A DNA stretch of 64,000 nt from Metopolophium dirhodum (taxonomy: Eukaryota > Arthropoda > Insecta > Hemiptera > Aphididae), in the NCBI RefSeq assembly GCF_019925205.1, contig NC_083564.1, positions 31,224,447 through 31,288,446 of the forward strand, given 5' to 3'. Under the pieces are notes generated by a model. That model saw only the letters and a program-made list of their open reading frames with translations, was not told the origin of the DNA and did no database searches. Made by a program: the position numbers and the translations under genes. Shown here piece after piece: positions 11,761-24,521 of the stretch (positions are counted from its first letter, which is position 1; each line of letters opens with the position of its first letter).

Positions 11761-13717
11761 TAAATTATCATAATATGATTTCGGGGCAAATAAGGCGCGT
11801 CGGACGATTTTAACCCTTTTATAAAAATAATTCTCATGTATACGACGTGCCTTACTCTCTCCAGGGAGCAGAGAGAAAAACCGAAATCGAAAGTCCTTTG
11901 GAATGGGATAAAAATAAATCTTCTAATCACACGCTATATATTATTACCACCGTATATTATATTAGGTAATGCAGTGTACAGCGTGTTTGCTCGACTATAT
12001 AGCTACCCGTGTTCTTTGAATAAATATAGGACGTGACGACGTGAAGAATAAATATGTAAACACCATAAACACTTAACGATTGTACGTATAAAATATAAAT
12101 GGTTTAATTATTCTGTTTAATATGGTAAGTTTATGCGTAACGGTGTACAAGCTATATCATAGCTGTTATGTAATATTTATAGTAGATAGTTTACTATCAC
12201 ATATTTTAACTAAGTAATCGTTTCTTTATATTATTATAACGTGTATCGTTTGTCTTAACATGAAATCTTTGATAAATCCATAGCTATTTAAAACTCTTAT
12301 AGTCAAATTTTTTTTTTTACAATATTTTTTTGGAAGACATAATATTTTATTTGCATAAAAACCTGCACCGAAGTATAATTCTTTGGATTTAACCACACAA
12401 ACCTATGAAAAGTACTGAAGTACGTATAATATTAGTACGAAAATACACTACAGAGTGTCTCGCTTTAGTCGTCGTGTTTGTCTACATAACACAGTCTTGG
12501 TCGTATATTATACAATATAACCGAATCGACTGTACAGACTTTAAAACGTACATGCGATAACTATTTCAGTCTGTTTGAAGTGTTGAAGATACTCGAAGGA
12601 AATATGAAAAATATCTATCTCTAATATAAATATAGTGCAGACTATCTGTAATTATTAAAAAAAAAAAATACCTATGCGGTTTCAATTTTAAGCCCGGGTC
12701 TATACCTAATATACCTATATTAGTACCTATACTATATAAGTAAACCCAAAAAATTGGTTTCCGAGTGAAAATAAAGAGTACAAATATTATTTAATAATAT
12801 TGGATCCCGAAAAAAATGCACTCATCATTATATACATTTTATAAGTTTACAATTAGTAAAAAAAAAAAATGTATGTTCTAATAATGTAATGTGTACCACA
12901 TTAATTTTTTTATTATTATTTATTTTAATTGACTTCAACTCACTTGATATTTTAGGGTTGGACTATTGTTATAATATCTATATAGTTGTTACTAGTATTG
13001 AAAAATTCGTATGTATAATAGCTTATTGCTTATACTTGCATATATATAAAATAGATTAAATAGTAACACAATCTTGTTAAGTGTTAAATGTATAGCTAGT
13101 ATTCTAGACACTCCTATATAAGTGTGTATGTGTAAAATGTGAAGGAAACTATTGTCGATTATTAGTTATATCACTTATATAAAAACATTTTTCAACTAGT
13201 TGAAAAAGTTCATAGATTTATTATTAAAATTAAAGTTCATCGGAGCCAACCTGTATTTTACCTATGTATAGACCACCCGGGAACCAAATTCCGTATTATT
13301 GGGTGAACCAACTTGTGAGCTTTACAAAAAATATTAAAATCTTTGACAGTGATAATATTATATTTCAAAAATCTTTATGTATTTACTATAAAAAAGAAAT
13401 AAGCTCGCTGACGTGACGGGGACGTATACCCGGCTGTATATATTATGATATTACATATAAGTATATAACATATATACTTGTGTATAGTAGTTAAACCGCC
13501 TGCAGCAACCGCGTGGACGACACATATAATAATATACAACTATACAAGTACAACGTACACCTATTTATACAGTAAATTGTCATTATGGGACACTATATAT
13601 ATTTGTGCTTCATTTTGGGGTCGGTTTTCTAGTCTCGCGCACGTGATTAGCGTTTGAAAAATAAACAAAAAGAAAAAGGAAAAAGGTTCGTATCCGAGGA
13701 CGACTCGTGTTATATAA

Positions 13718-13723
13718 GTGTGT

Positions 13724-13775
<52 letters not shown>
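13718..13775 (+). repeat. (TG)n microsatellite
   Basis: Almost uninterrupted GT/TG dinucleotides for about 58 bases with one TA interruption. It creates Val-Cys and His-Thr tracts in several frames on both strands. Confidence 0.95.
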
Positions 13776-13778
<3 letters not shown>

Positions 13779-16180
13779 GCACTTGTTCTCGTTTCGTAGG
13801 TACTTCCCTTCCTACCACCCTGCACCCTGTTCACACCGGTGTCGCTTAAATTACGCGAAAACAATCTATACAGGATGACAGTTGAAATGTGGCACATTTC
13901 CACTGGGACCCCACGAACACTGTATATATGCGCTCTGTATAGGTGTACGCCCGCCGATGTGGACAATTTTCGTTTTTACATTGTGCAGAATACGTTCCGA
14001 CGACGACTATATAGATGTATATGTTCATATATATCTGCAGAGGTTGTATAGCTATTTTTCGATAATTTTCTTTTTTTCCAACTGCAGCCTTGAGCGCTGT
14101 AAAATATACATAACATAAATACTTAGGTTGTGCGACGTAAGACGCATTCGACGTGCGTTTGTGAGTAACAATAATAATATAATATATACTCAGTCCTTGG
14201 GCGGATTTCGCGGTCGACCCAGAAACAATCGGATTCGGTGATCGCGGCCTCGCCGAGGTCATCATACTATTATTATTACTATCCTCTTCGATACTATACG
14301 ACAAAAGAAAAAAATAACGATCGCTTTTCGAGATCGCTCTCCGTGTTCGACACGGCGTTTTTAATGATATAGGTAATACGTATATAGGTTACCCGTATAA
14401 CCTATAAATACAGGGTGGTTATTTTAACACTAAACACTCATTATCTCGATATTATGTCATGTATATTTAACGTTTTTGAAAAAAAATGTATTGTAAAACA
14501 TTACTTTTGAAACTAATTCACTATAGTTCAATACTTGTTCGAAATTCAATAGTTTTTAAACGTCATATAATAATAGTTGTAAGAAATATATCCTGCTCTA
14601 TAAAATAATAGCTCTATGAAGGTAAAATTAAAACAAAATTGATGAGGATAAATAATAATAAAAAAGAATATTTTTGAAGTAAAATTTCTTTCTTGAGGTG
14701 TGGGTGGAAAAAAAACGTAACGAAATATGATACGACAGGAAAAATGAAACGACACGTTTGTTTATTTATTTATACATGTCCATAGCAACCATTAATAAAC
14801 AAAAATGTTTATCGTAAATTACATATTTTTTTATTGTTTTGATTTACTCACTCCCTCCCTAATTCACTTATAATTTCACGGGCCCAATTACTTATGAAAG
14901 AAGTTTTACTTCCCCAGAGTGTAATGGTAGGCTCACACACTCTTCTCTCACTTTTTTTTTCAAAATTATGGTTTTATAATAAATTAAAGTTATCTAAAAT
15001 CAATATTTTAAAAAAACGTTATAAGTTTACAAGATAATGGTCGTTTATTGTTGAAAAAATATCACAATACAAATACGCATTTAAAATTAAAATAGAAGCT
15101 AAAGTGTGTAAAGGATCGAGCAAGGTCGATTATTCGTGTAAATAATACCTTACTGTTCCACTATTATACCTAAACGATGACGGTTTAAGCAGCTAAGTCG
15201 TACTATATATAGGTGTGAAGTATATAATTATGTATATTAATTAGCTACGTAATTTTGATCATGTTGGACGAAATCTTAAAAAAAAACACAAAACGACCGT
15301 CGCTAATGTGTTTTTAATTATTCTTTTATACGGAACGCCATTGCGAATAAATACGCTCATCGTATTATAATCAATCACCGTCCTCGTTACTACAATCACA
15401 ATTATAATTTTGTTAGATTTTTTACACTGGCGTTGAATGGCGGGGTACTTTAGACCGTGTAAATAAATATAGTTTCATACACATTGTCTTTGGCTTCAGA
15501 TTCAACACCGGTTTTATTTTATTTATAGTTTTACTTTTTAAGCACCTGTCTGGCCACCTATACTTATGCTAATGTAATATATTATGATTTGATAATAACA
15601 ATTTATTGGGCATATCTGAAGGTACATTTAAGTAAAAAATTACAATAAAAAAAATAACTAAATAGCCCCTGCACCACTTCTTATTAGTGAAAGTACCTAC
15701 GTTAGTCAATAATAGAAAATTAAACATATAAAATATATATATTATATGGTTATAGTTGGTAGGTTCAACTATAATTAAAGCTTTGACCGCCGCTTTATAG
15801 TTTTGGAATAGCGAAACCAATTTTGAATTTTAATCAATATCAATGTGTACCTACGGTTGATAATATGTTTTATTTTCATATATCATTATATGTTAAAATC
15901 AAATATTATACCTATTGTCCGTGGTCTACCGATCTGGATTAAACAGACGGCGCCACGGCGGCGAGAAAATTGTGTTGTTATTACTTATATCATATGCTAG
16001 AGTTGTACTAGACAATACAGCGACAAAGTCAAAATCGAACAAACGGTGGACAAAGGCAGAATGACCTCTAAATCCGATCGAAATAATAATAATCGAGTAT
16101 TGTAAATAATCATCACAGTGTGAGTGTACCTACGAATCGGTACGCGACGTTTGAACATTCGCACACAAACACCACAGATA

Positions 16181-16196
16181 GGTTAGGTTAGGTTAG
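16181..16196 (+). repeat. Short telomere-like TTAGG block
   Basis: GGTTAGGTTAGGTTAG is three units in the opposite orientation to the block at 7713. Confidence 0.6.
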
Positions 16197-16911
16197 AGAG
16201 TAAAAAATTATGGTAATCGTTAATGTGCACCAATAAATATTGATAATATTCAGAACACGATTCGAGGGTGGAATAACAAAATATACCTACTGCATTGATC
16301 GAATAATTTTAAAGTTGGACTTTGACGATCCGACTGGAAAACGAAAAATAAAAAAATGTAAGAATATCATTAGAAACAAAACATACGTAATTTTTTGATA
16401 AAAAATAATAAATATTATCGTCCATCATTGCGTTTTATGATAATAATAATATTATGAACGATAGTCGATACGATCCAACGATGGCCATAAGCTATTATTT
16501 TGTACGATCGTTAATATAGATTTGAATAAACATCACATTCGCTGTCGATCGTAACATTTTTGGTTCGCTTTTCCACCCTTACGTAGAAAATGGCGTCGGG
16601 CTCGGTGGTGACGACTGACGAGAAAAAAAGAATTCCCTGTCGGAATACGACACGGAAGTCGTAAATCTGAAACCCGAACGCGGAACGATAAAAAACAAAA
16701 AAAAACGGATACCAATATGGCATCGCTGTCTAGTGGTCGAAGTCAGTGTTTAGCTTATTGAAAGGTTTGATTATACGTCGGTAGACAGCGTTGTTGCAAT
16801 CGTTGGGATCGACAGTTTTTAAAACTATGTTTATGTTGCATCGACCTTATACTCTGTGTACTTACTGAGTATAAGGTCTATGTTATATTGTTACTTCGGT
16901 TTTTAAAAAGA

Positions 16912-17330
16912 AGGAGCTTATTTTGACGTCTGAAACTGCGCTATACTGTTTATTTAAATGGCGATCTATACGTTGATAAGAATAAAATTGCGAAAATTTA
17001 CTTTTTTTCTTTTCTTAAGTGCTGGCGACATACCTGTTGATGGCTTTTTTAATACAAATTTTTACTTTTAATACATTTTGTGGTGTAAGGATTTCAGAGC
17101 GAACTTTAAAACTAAGCTAGATAGTTTCCGGCACCGTCGAGTAACAATTTTACCAAAAAAATTTTTCAGAAATGTTTGTTCTAACTAGGAAAGGGTTAGG
17201 TTATTGGAAACAGTTTTTAAAATTGTTTATATTACTAGATTTTTACAAGGTAGGAGCTTATTTTGACGTCTGCGCAATACTATTTATTTAAATGGCGTAC
17301 TTTATATACGTTGATAAGAAAAAAATTGTG
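16912..17330 (+). repeat. Direct duplication upstream of the odorant-receptor relic
   Basis: AGGAGCTTATTTTGACGTCT starts at 16912 and again at 17252. Both are followed within 80 bases by TTATTTAAATGGCG and CGTTGATAAGAA. The offset is 340 bp. It lies just upstream of the receptor start and may be a duplicated 5' flank left from tandem receptor copies. Confidence 0.65.
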
Positions 17331-17743
17331 TGTACCTCTATTGTACGTATTATAAAATAACATCATAAATATCGTAAAAACTCAATTTTCGGAAAAAGTT
17401 TATTAACATAGACTAATTGTATATATTATAATTATATTAATATGTATAGTTTAGCAGTTATAAGGAGTATTCAGTTTAGTTTATACAGTTTAAGTATACT
17501 TTTTTACAGGTGACGAAAAGATATATTACATAAACATTGATAATTATGAATATTCACGGCAGCAATAGCAATACAATTTTCAACCCGGAGTTGGACAAAA
17601 TTATCGGATTCTCTCAAATTTTGGACAATCTAGTCACAGTGTTTGCTACAGAATTTTCGTATTTCTCATTGTTTACGAATGTCACTTTTCGGCGATAGTG
17701 TTCACCTTAAACGGTCTGTATTATACCGTAAACAACAATAACA

Positions 17744-18277
17744 TTTTTGTCACGCCTGCACCGAAAGTTTGGTTTTCGACCACGGTTGAAGCGTTCGAAA
17801 GCGTCCTTTTTCCGTCCAGCGGGCGGTAAAGTGGAAATCCCCAAAGTGCCGGGCGGAAAAGAGGAAATCCCCAAAAGTGCCGGGTGGAAAAGAAGAAATC
17901 CCCAAAAGTGCCGGCCGCCGGGCGCGTATCCCCTGCACAACCAGAAACTAAAATGTATACCTACCACGGTTCTTACAGAACATAAACTTTTGGTTACATC
18001 TTAAATGTATAACCTCCTTGCATGACGCATAAACATTTAAACATATTTAATTTGCACTGTTCCTAGATAAGTGCGTCGAACGATGCGTTAGTAAGTTTAT
18101 TTCACGAAATTTGTATAATAATCTTATCAGTTACAATAATAAAATATACAAAGTGAAAATTGTAATTTTGAAATAAAATAAAATGTCTTAAATGAAATTG
18201 TTTTTGTAGAATAGTCTATAATTGTTGCATAGATCCCTGCATAACCTTTTCCATGAACGCAGGGGCGTGACAAAAAA
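17744..18277. mobile_element. TIR element inserted in the odorant-receptor pseudogene
   Basis: Inverted ends TTTTGTCACGCC-CTGC (17745-17759) and GCAGGGGCGTGACAAAA (18259-18275) bound about 530 bp that break the receptor reading frame. It holds no transposase. It contains a three-unit GC-rich minisatellite, unlike its surroundings. The exact edges and target duplication are unclear because both ends run into T or A tracts. Confidence 0.55.
17831..17922 (+). repeat. 31-bp minisatellite, three units
   Basis: Three consecutive units built around GAAATCCCCAAAAGTGCCGG start near 17831, 17861 and 17892. It is GC-rich and lies inside the inserted TIR element. The open frames through it on both strands are products of the repeat. 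Confidence 0.8.
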
Positions 18278-18851
18278 TAGTATGTGTGGCTCACTTCCCA
18301 CCCTTGCCACACAATATACTATATCCAGGCCATGTTCTGTTTAGGCTTCGCGGTAAACGCGCTGTACAGGAGCTACAAGATGTACATCATACTAAGCCGC
18401 TCAAAAATTATATGGGATTGCTTGACTATCGCGAAGTTTGACTTCACGTCGTACGGTGTCCAGGGCAGACACACACTGAACGAGTGGCGAAATCTTTCCA
18501 TTAAATACACGAACATATTATACGCGATATTTTATTTAACACCATTAACCCTTTATGTGGCGTCTCCGTTGAGTGATTCGTTTGTAATAATAAAAAATCA
18601 CAATGGACCGTCCAGCGCCCATCACCTGAGCCTTATCAATTTATATTTATTCGTCTCGGAAGAAACTTACAATACATATTTTTATGGATTTCATGTCGTC
18701 GAATCGTTTGGCGTGGTCATCAATACGTTATTTATCATTATTTTTGATACTATTGTGTGAATACGTTGGCCTTTGCATTAACCGGTCAGATGCAAATGAT
18801 TTCCACTGCGTTCGGATCGGTCAGACATAAAACTCTTCACTACCCAAATAG

Positions 18852-19880
18852 TAAGTACCTACAGTATTATTGACATGCATGTACAAGAGAAATTTAGAGT
18901 GGGTAAATGGTAATTAATTATCTCAACAGGAGTGGTCAAGGGGCCATGTAGGCTGTGGCGTACATTGACAGCTTTATGTGGGGGGTGAAATATCTTTTCA
19001 TCTCTGATTCATTTTTATAACTCTACCCGCACAATAATGCAATACTCAATATATATATATATAGATATTGATGAGTTAAGTCTAACATGTTAAATGTTAA
19101 TATTATTAAGTATGATATATGATTAAAGAATAAAAAATTCAAGGGAATGGAACGGTGATATTCTGTTTTCGTCTAACACACATGGAATATAGGAATTTAA
19201 CCATATTGTTTTCATTCCAACGTATCAAATGATCTAGTTAGGCTATAAGAATTCTAAAATTATATTTAAATTTTTCGTTTAGGAGATCGATTTACCTACT
19301 TTTTAATTTTTTAATTTAACTTTTCTAAAAATGGAAATAATACATTTTTCTAATTACTCTTTTTTTATTTTTAGTATGTCTTTCTGAGAATTTAGAGGGA
19401 CGAAATCAAAAATATTGGAAATTTGATCCCAAGTATTCAAATCTGTTTTTAGAATTCTTATAGCTTCACTAGATCAATTAGTATGTTAGAATAAAATAAC
19501 ACACATACATTTCTTTGTTCTATATGTGTTAAACAAAGACATAAAATCAAGATTCCAGTCCCCATAAAGATAAGGATTATTCAAGGATACCCAATAGTCA
19601 ATGTTTAAAAAGTTTGGCTAGAGGTTAAATCATAAAAAAAAAATTGAAGGAGGGTGTTAGCGCCCGCAGGCAAATGCATCTTAGGAAACAAAAAAATAAA
19701 TTTGGAAAAAATTTACCGTAGGAATACACATTACAAATTTCAAACGAAATTCAAGGATTTATTAGTTTTATTTTTTATACCTAACAAAAATTACATTTAC
19801 TCACAAGTCAGTTATCAACTAGAACTCGACTACGAGTAAGACAGCGTTTGGATTGTTCTGACTGGCGTATAATTTATTAT
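18852..19880. other. AT-rich stretch after the receptor relic
   Basis: I searched here for C-terminal receptor exons and saw none. A 61-codon plus frame at 19654 has no recognised domain. Confidence 0.4.
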
Positions 19881-21924
19881 TATTATACATTGCGCCTTTG
19901 GTAGGCAGTAGTAAACGTATATGCTTCTACGTTACTTAGTTAACAGATTTTTCGCGACAATAAATATTTAATTCAAGTCTAAAAAGTAAATGTAAGACCA
20001 AAATAATATAAAAACAAACTTACGCATAAACATCGACTCTTCCAGTGAAACCTAGCTGTACTGCAGCACACGCTGTCGTCGAAGAAACAGCTATCTCCAT
20101 CCGTCTATACATCTCGCTCCATCTCCATCTCTCTCTACATCTCGCTAATTGAAACTTATCTAGTATACAATACTAGTATCTTTATGATCAGTAATATATT
20201 CTGGTGTTCGATGAAAAAGATTGAAATAAGATAAAAATACATATTTTTTGGGTTTGAATATGAAAGCTGTGAGATGATCGATATGAATTTTGTGAGAAAT
20301 CTAGATGTACTAGAAAACTGAGACGAGTGTGTTGAATGAAATAAATTAAAAAATTGATTAACACAACAATCGCTTAAAAATTAATTTAATTCAAATAATG
20401 AGATGAACCTTATTAGATCATTTAAATTTTCCAGAACAAGCCCCCAGTTGTTGGTCGCATGCCAATTTTAACCATATACTAGACCACAAGTTTATAGACA
20501 TTCTATAATGCATTCTGCTGCCGGTGGCCCTAGACACTGTTGGGGAAATTATATTTCTTTAGTAATTAAATTACGATACGAATTATAAGTTACGTAGGTA
20601 CTTGTCCAATACTCGACTACCAGAATTTAAATTAAAGAATGTGATATACCTAGGTAACATATCGATCGATTCTAAAACAGAAACTTAACCTAGGTACAAA
20701 TAATATCACAATATCAAATAGTGAAATGTGAAAATTTGAAGAAAATTTCCTATAGGTATATCCCGTAAAACCCTCAAAATAAAACGTACGTTTAAGGTGT
20801 TCTCTTAAAACTCAAATATTTAATGCCCGTATCCCGTATGCATAGAAAATGCATGTTTCACATTTAACGAAAACTAAAACTATCGTGACGGAACTGAATT
20901 ACGAAGAACGTAAAAAACAAAAATAATCGTCACCAAGTGATAGGTATAATCTGCTATGTACTTACAAATCATATTAAATAACATTAATCATTATGTATTT
21001 TCTTATTTTGTTAGGTAGGTATAAAAACCTACCTTCCTACTTATAAAAGCATTACCTAATCATTGATTTAAAATTTTAAAAATTATTCTACTATAACAAT
21101 AAATTAACAGTTGTAGGCAAAGTATTATAATTTAAGGTATTTTTCATAATATCCTAATTTTTGTACACCTATAACAACTGGATTTTAAAGACTACTCTAC
21201 GTCTAGCGGGTATATAAGTTTGTCTGACAATAAATATTTACATTAGGTCTACCGCGTCAACAGAGTAGTAGGACAAAACTTACGTAATTATTTATTCTTC
21301 CGGCGAAACGCGGTCCCTTTGAGTGTATAATATTGTCTAGTGTCAGAGCTGTGCGTCTCCGCCAAGGAAAATGCAGCGCGCGTCTTCATATCTCCGATCC
21401 AAAAGTTCAGTCTGGAAGTATTGAGATTAATGACATTTATAAAAATAGGTACCTAGCTTAATAACCAGAATGGAACGCAATATGTGAGTACGTATTGGAA
21501 TCGCTGTTCGTCTCAAATGATTGTCATTTGCCATAGATTATTTATAATTATAACCTAACCGTCTCAATCATAGAAAATATATATATGGTCCTAACCGATG
21601 GATGGTGGATATTTTTACATTATCTTCAAAAAAACATTTATTTGTTTCTACTAGACGCAAATGCGGTAAATTGAATTCAAATTTATAATATAGTTAACGG
21701 TTTGTTTACTTGGTAACCATTTATTTATTACTTGGTTTATAAACAAATTCTAATTGATATAAAATAGTAATTATATAAAAATAGTTTTATTGATACCAAT
21801 ATTTAAAAATAATGTTTCAAATAAAATAATAAAAAAAATTTAAGAAATACCTATTAATTAATATGTATTACCTAAATAACAAAATAACTAAATAAATTCG
21901 TGTTTTTTTTAAACATTTTCACGT

Positions 21925-22031
21925 CCCCCCCCCCCCCCCCTTACGAAATTGTGTCACTCCTCCTTAGGTTAAGAGCCCTTGAAATAGTGCATGTTAAAAA
22001 ATCAGCCATATCCTCCACCCCCCCCCCCCCC
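21925..22031 (+). repeat. Two poly-C runs
   Basis: Runs of C at 21925-21940 and 22018-22031 within AT-rich DNA. They resemble the poly-C or poly-G runs inside other repeats of this window (596-613, 7290-7303, 63964-63978), so they probably mark degenerate repeat copies. Confidence 0.7.
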
Positions 22032-24496
22032 TTGACAACATTATTTGACTCATTTAGCTATTTTATGAATTAAGAACGATACATTGAACGTACAAAACTG
22101 TACCTACCTACATAATAGTTATCAACCTATTAACCCATCAATAATATTATATTTTTTATTGTGTACACTAATCGATTAGTATATACAAAATAACGTTAAG
22201 TTATAAATAGGACGTGGATTTAAATGCATTAAAAATAAGAAAAATGCCTTAAAAATACGATTTAATGCACTTATATTACAAAGCTTAATAAAATGGCCAG
22301 AACAATTTCAATTTAAACGAATATAAAATAGAATTTAGATTAGTGTATAGGTAGTGTATTCGTTATATTTTGAGTTTCATTATAGCACATCAGTCGATCA
22401 GATGCTATTTAATAAATAAAAAAATTCGACAGTAATTCCATATTGGCAAGTGTTGTTTTCTATAACTGAAGACTGAAGTTATAGTATCGAACCAAATGGG
22501 TCCGTAAAAAAATAGAAATATAAGAAAAAAAATTACCTTTATTTAATTGTATTTAATTTTTTTCTAATAAGTTTTTATAAAATTGACTTTATCCCATATA
22601 AATGTTCTAATTTCATTTTTCAATTCGTTGATAACATATGAAACGAATTCTTTGCTTGGAAAGCAATGTTTTAGAAAATTCAGAAAATGCAGTTTATATT
22701 TAAATATTATAAATAATAATTTCTGATGCATTGATGCGGAAGAGTGAGGGGGTGGACAATCAGCCGAACCGAAATCTAACATCTTAAACACTTAATATAA
22801 ACAATTTTTCACACACGCGTCATGGTATGAAAATAAAAAAATATTTATTATTCATATTTTTACCGATTTTCTACCGAAAAAATAAATTACTTTAATCTTA
22901 ATATTATTTATTAGTTAACGATATCTTTGCTCAGAATCGTTTTTGGTTTGTTCGTTTTGTATTTTAATAATTTATACGTGGATATATTATTATTACTAAT
23001 AATTATAGTAGTTGTGTTTGTTTTATTAGTACTATACCAAGAAACTATATATTAATTAATAATTTTTAAAACATTGTGTTCAAAAAAATAAAAAAAAATT
23101 GTGATTTTAATTAGAGTTATGTAATGTACCTACCTATATTTAAAAAATAAATAAATATAATAATAACTGTTGAACTTTTAGGGACATAATAGGTAACACA
23201 TTCGTGTATGTAGTATAACACTATTTATATAGGTATATGTATAAACCTATACGAGTATATGAGTAGGTATATTATTCATAAGTGCGCACACGTCAGGATA
23301 GGCAGTTGACCATTCCGTGAATATACTTTTATGTGTACATGGTTATACATCCCTAATCCCTATGATATAGAATATAGATATTAGGTGAACAATAGAAGTT
23401 AAGTATGTGACACTAAATTAATAGTTACCTATAACTTATAACGTTGTATTTATAAAAATTACCAGTTATTAATTAAAATTGTATCTTATGACTATTATCA
23501 GTTATAAGTCATAACATATATTTCTATAAATTAAACCAAAATATTTATATATTATTTATATTAAGTACCCTGTAAAGGTATGCACCTATTAACTATAATT
23601 ATTCTACAAACAGGGACTGGAAAAACGACGACGACGTTTATATCTCGCGTATTTTATACATTTCTAGTCCAGAACTAAAATATGCGCCTACAAAACTTGG
23701 ATAGCACATTTTTCGTGACATTAAATATTTGTTTTAAGTCTTAAAAGTAAATTTAAGCCCCAAAAGAATATAAAAACAAACTTGCTTTAATTATCGACTC
23801 CTTCGGCGGAATCCGTGACGTGTGTGAACTGCGACGCCCATGAGGAAACGCTCCAGAATACAGCCAGAACTTAGAATATTGTGATTTATGAAAAATAAAA
23901 TTATACGAAACGCAGTAAGTTTTTTGCTCATATCTTCTTTGCTTATTGAAATTTTAGAATTTTTAATCGACTGTGTCTTCTGCAACGACTTTGAGATTTG
24001 CCATAGATTAAATAAATAAATGATAGATATTATACTAGGTACGTCAATATGATGAATCCACGGATATAATATAATGCAACTTTTTATATCAAAGAGTTCT
24101 GTGTTAAGGACCGATTTGTTCATTGAAATTTGATATGACAATAAACCAAAATAGTTTATAATTTTGAATTTGAATTATAATAATATGATATAGGTATTAT
24201 TTAAATTATTATTTTCGTTTATCAATTTAATTATTGATTAAGGTGGTGAATAGATATCAGAAGCACAAGAATATTTTTATAAGAGCATATTGTATTTTAA
24301 GAATTATTAAATAAAAATGTGATTACTGGATTTTAGAGTTAACATAAAGCCATAAACGTATACAGTATATTCATCAAATACTATAATACCAACTATATTT
24401 TTACAATGATGTGTGTTTTTTTTTTTTAATATTTTTAATTATTTTTTCTTGTGGTCTGTGTAAACGATAAGTATTCGTAATAAAGATTCAATTTTC

Positions 24497-24521
24497 ATAT
24501 ATTATATTATATTATATTATA
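24497..24521 (+). repeat. (ATATT)n pentanucleotide repeat
   Basis: About five units of ATATT. Confidence 0.8.

Larger units (their letters stand above)
11760..16800. other. Intergenic stretch with islands of higher GC
   Basis: No gene is supported. Higher-GC segments at 13600-13960, 14190-14360, 15900-16200 and 16540-16740 could hold untranslated exons or regulatory DNA. At 16590 an ATG in a good context (AGAAAATGGCG) opens only 24 codons. Confidence 0.4.
17546..18850 (+). pseudogene. Odorant receptor (7tm_6) pseudogene, N-terminal part
   Basis: Insect odorant receptors are seven-helix ligand-gated channels of olfactory neurons. ATG at 17546 begins MNIHGSNSNT, then FNPELDKIIGFSQIL, an N-terminus like aphid receptors. 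The frame ends in TAG at 17696, but the next frame carries on with helix-like residues (YRIFVFLIVYECHFSAIVFT, then LNGLYYTVNNNN) to about 17743. That indicates a frameshift around 17620-17640. A TIR element interrupts the gene at 17744-18277. The frame resumes at 18318 (YIQAMFCLGFAVNALYRSYK, then KIIWDCLTIAKFDFTSY) through two more hydrophobic segments to TGA at 18758. A second frameshift there restores LAFALTGQMQMISTAFGSVR up to a donor at 18851. No C-terminal exons were found. The gene appears dead. Confidence 0.75.

Noticed and set aside
13561..13966. Frames with His-Thr or Val-Cys tracts on both strands
   Set aside because: They are created by the (TG)n microsatellite.
16590..16665. ATG in good context starting MASGSVVTTDEKKR
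   Set aside because: It stops after 24 codons, with no plausible donor in frame and no recognised family.
17707..18004. Overlapping frames on both strands at the minisatellite
   Set aside because: Repeats whose unit lacks stops in several frames produce these. They lie inside the inserted element.
24481..24521. Possible promoter-like AT tract
   Set aside because: It is a simple (ATATT)n repeat. TATA-like strings are everywhere in this AT-rich sequence and mean nothing without an initiator and exon.
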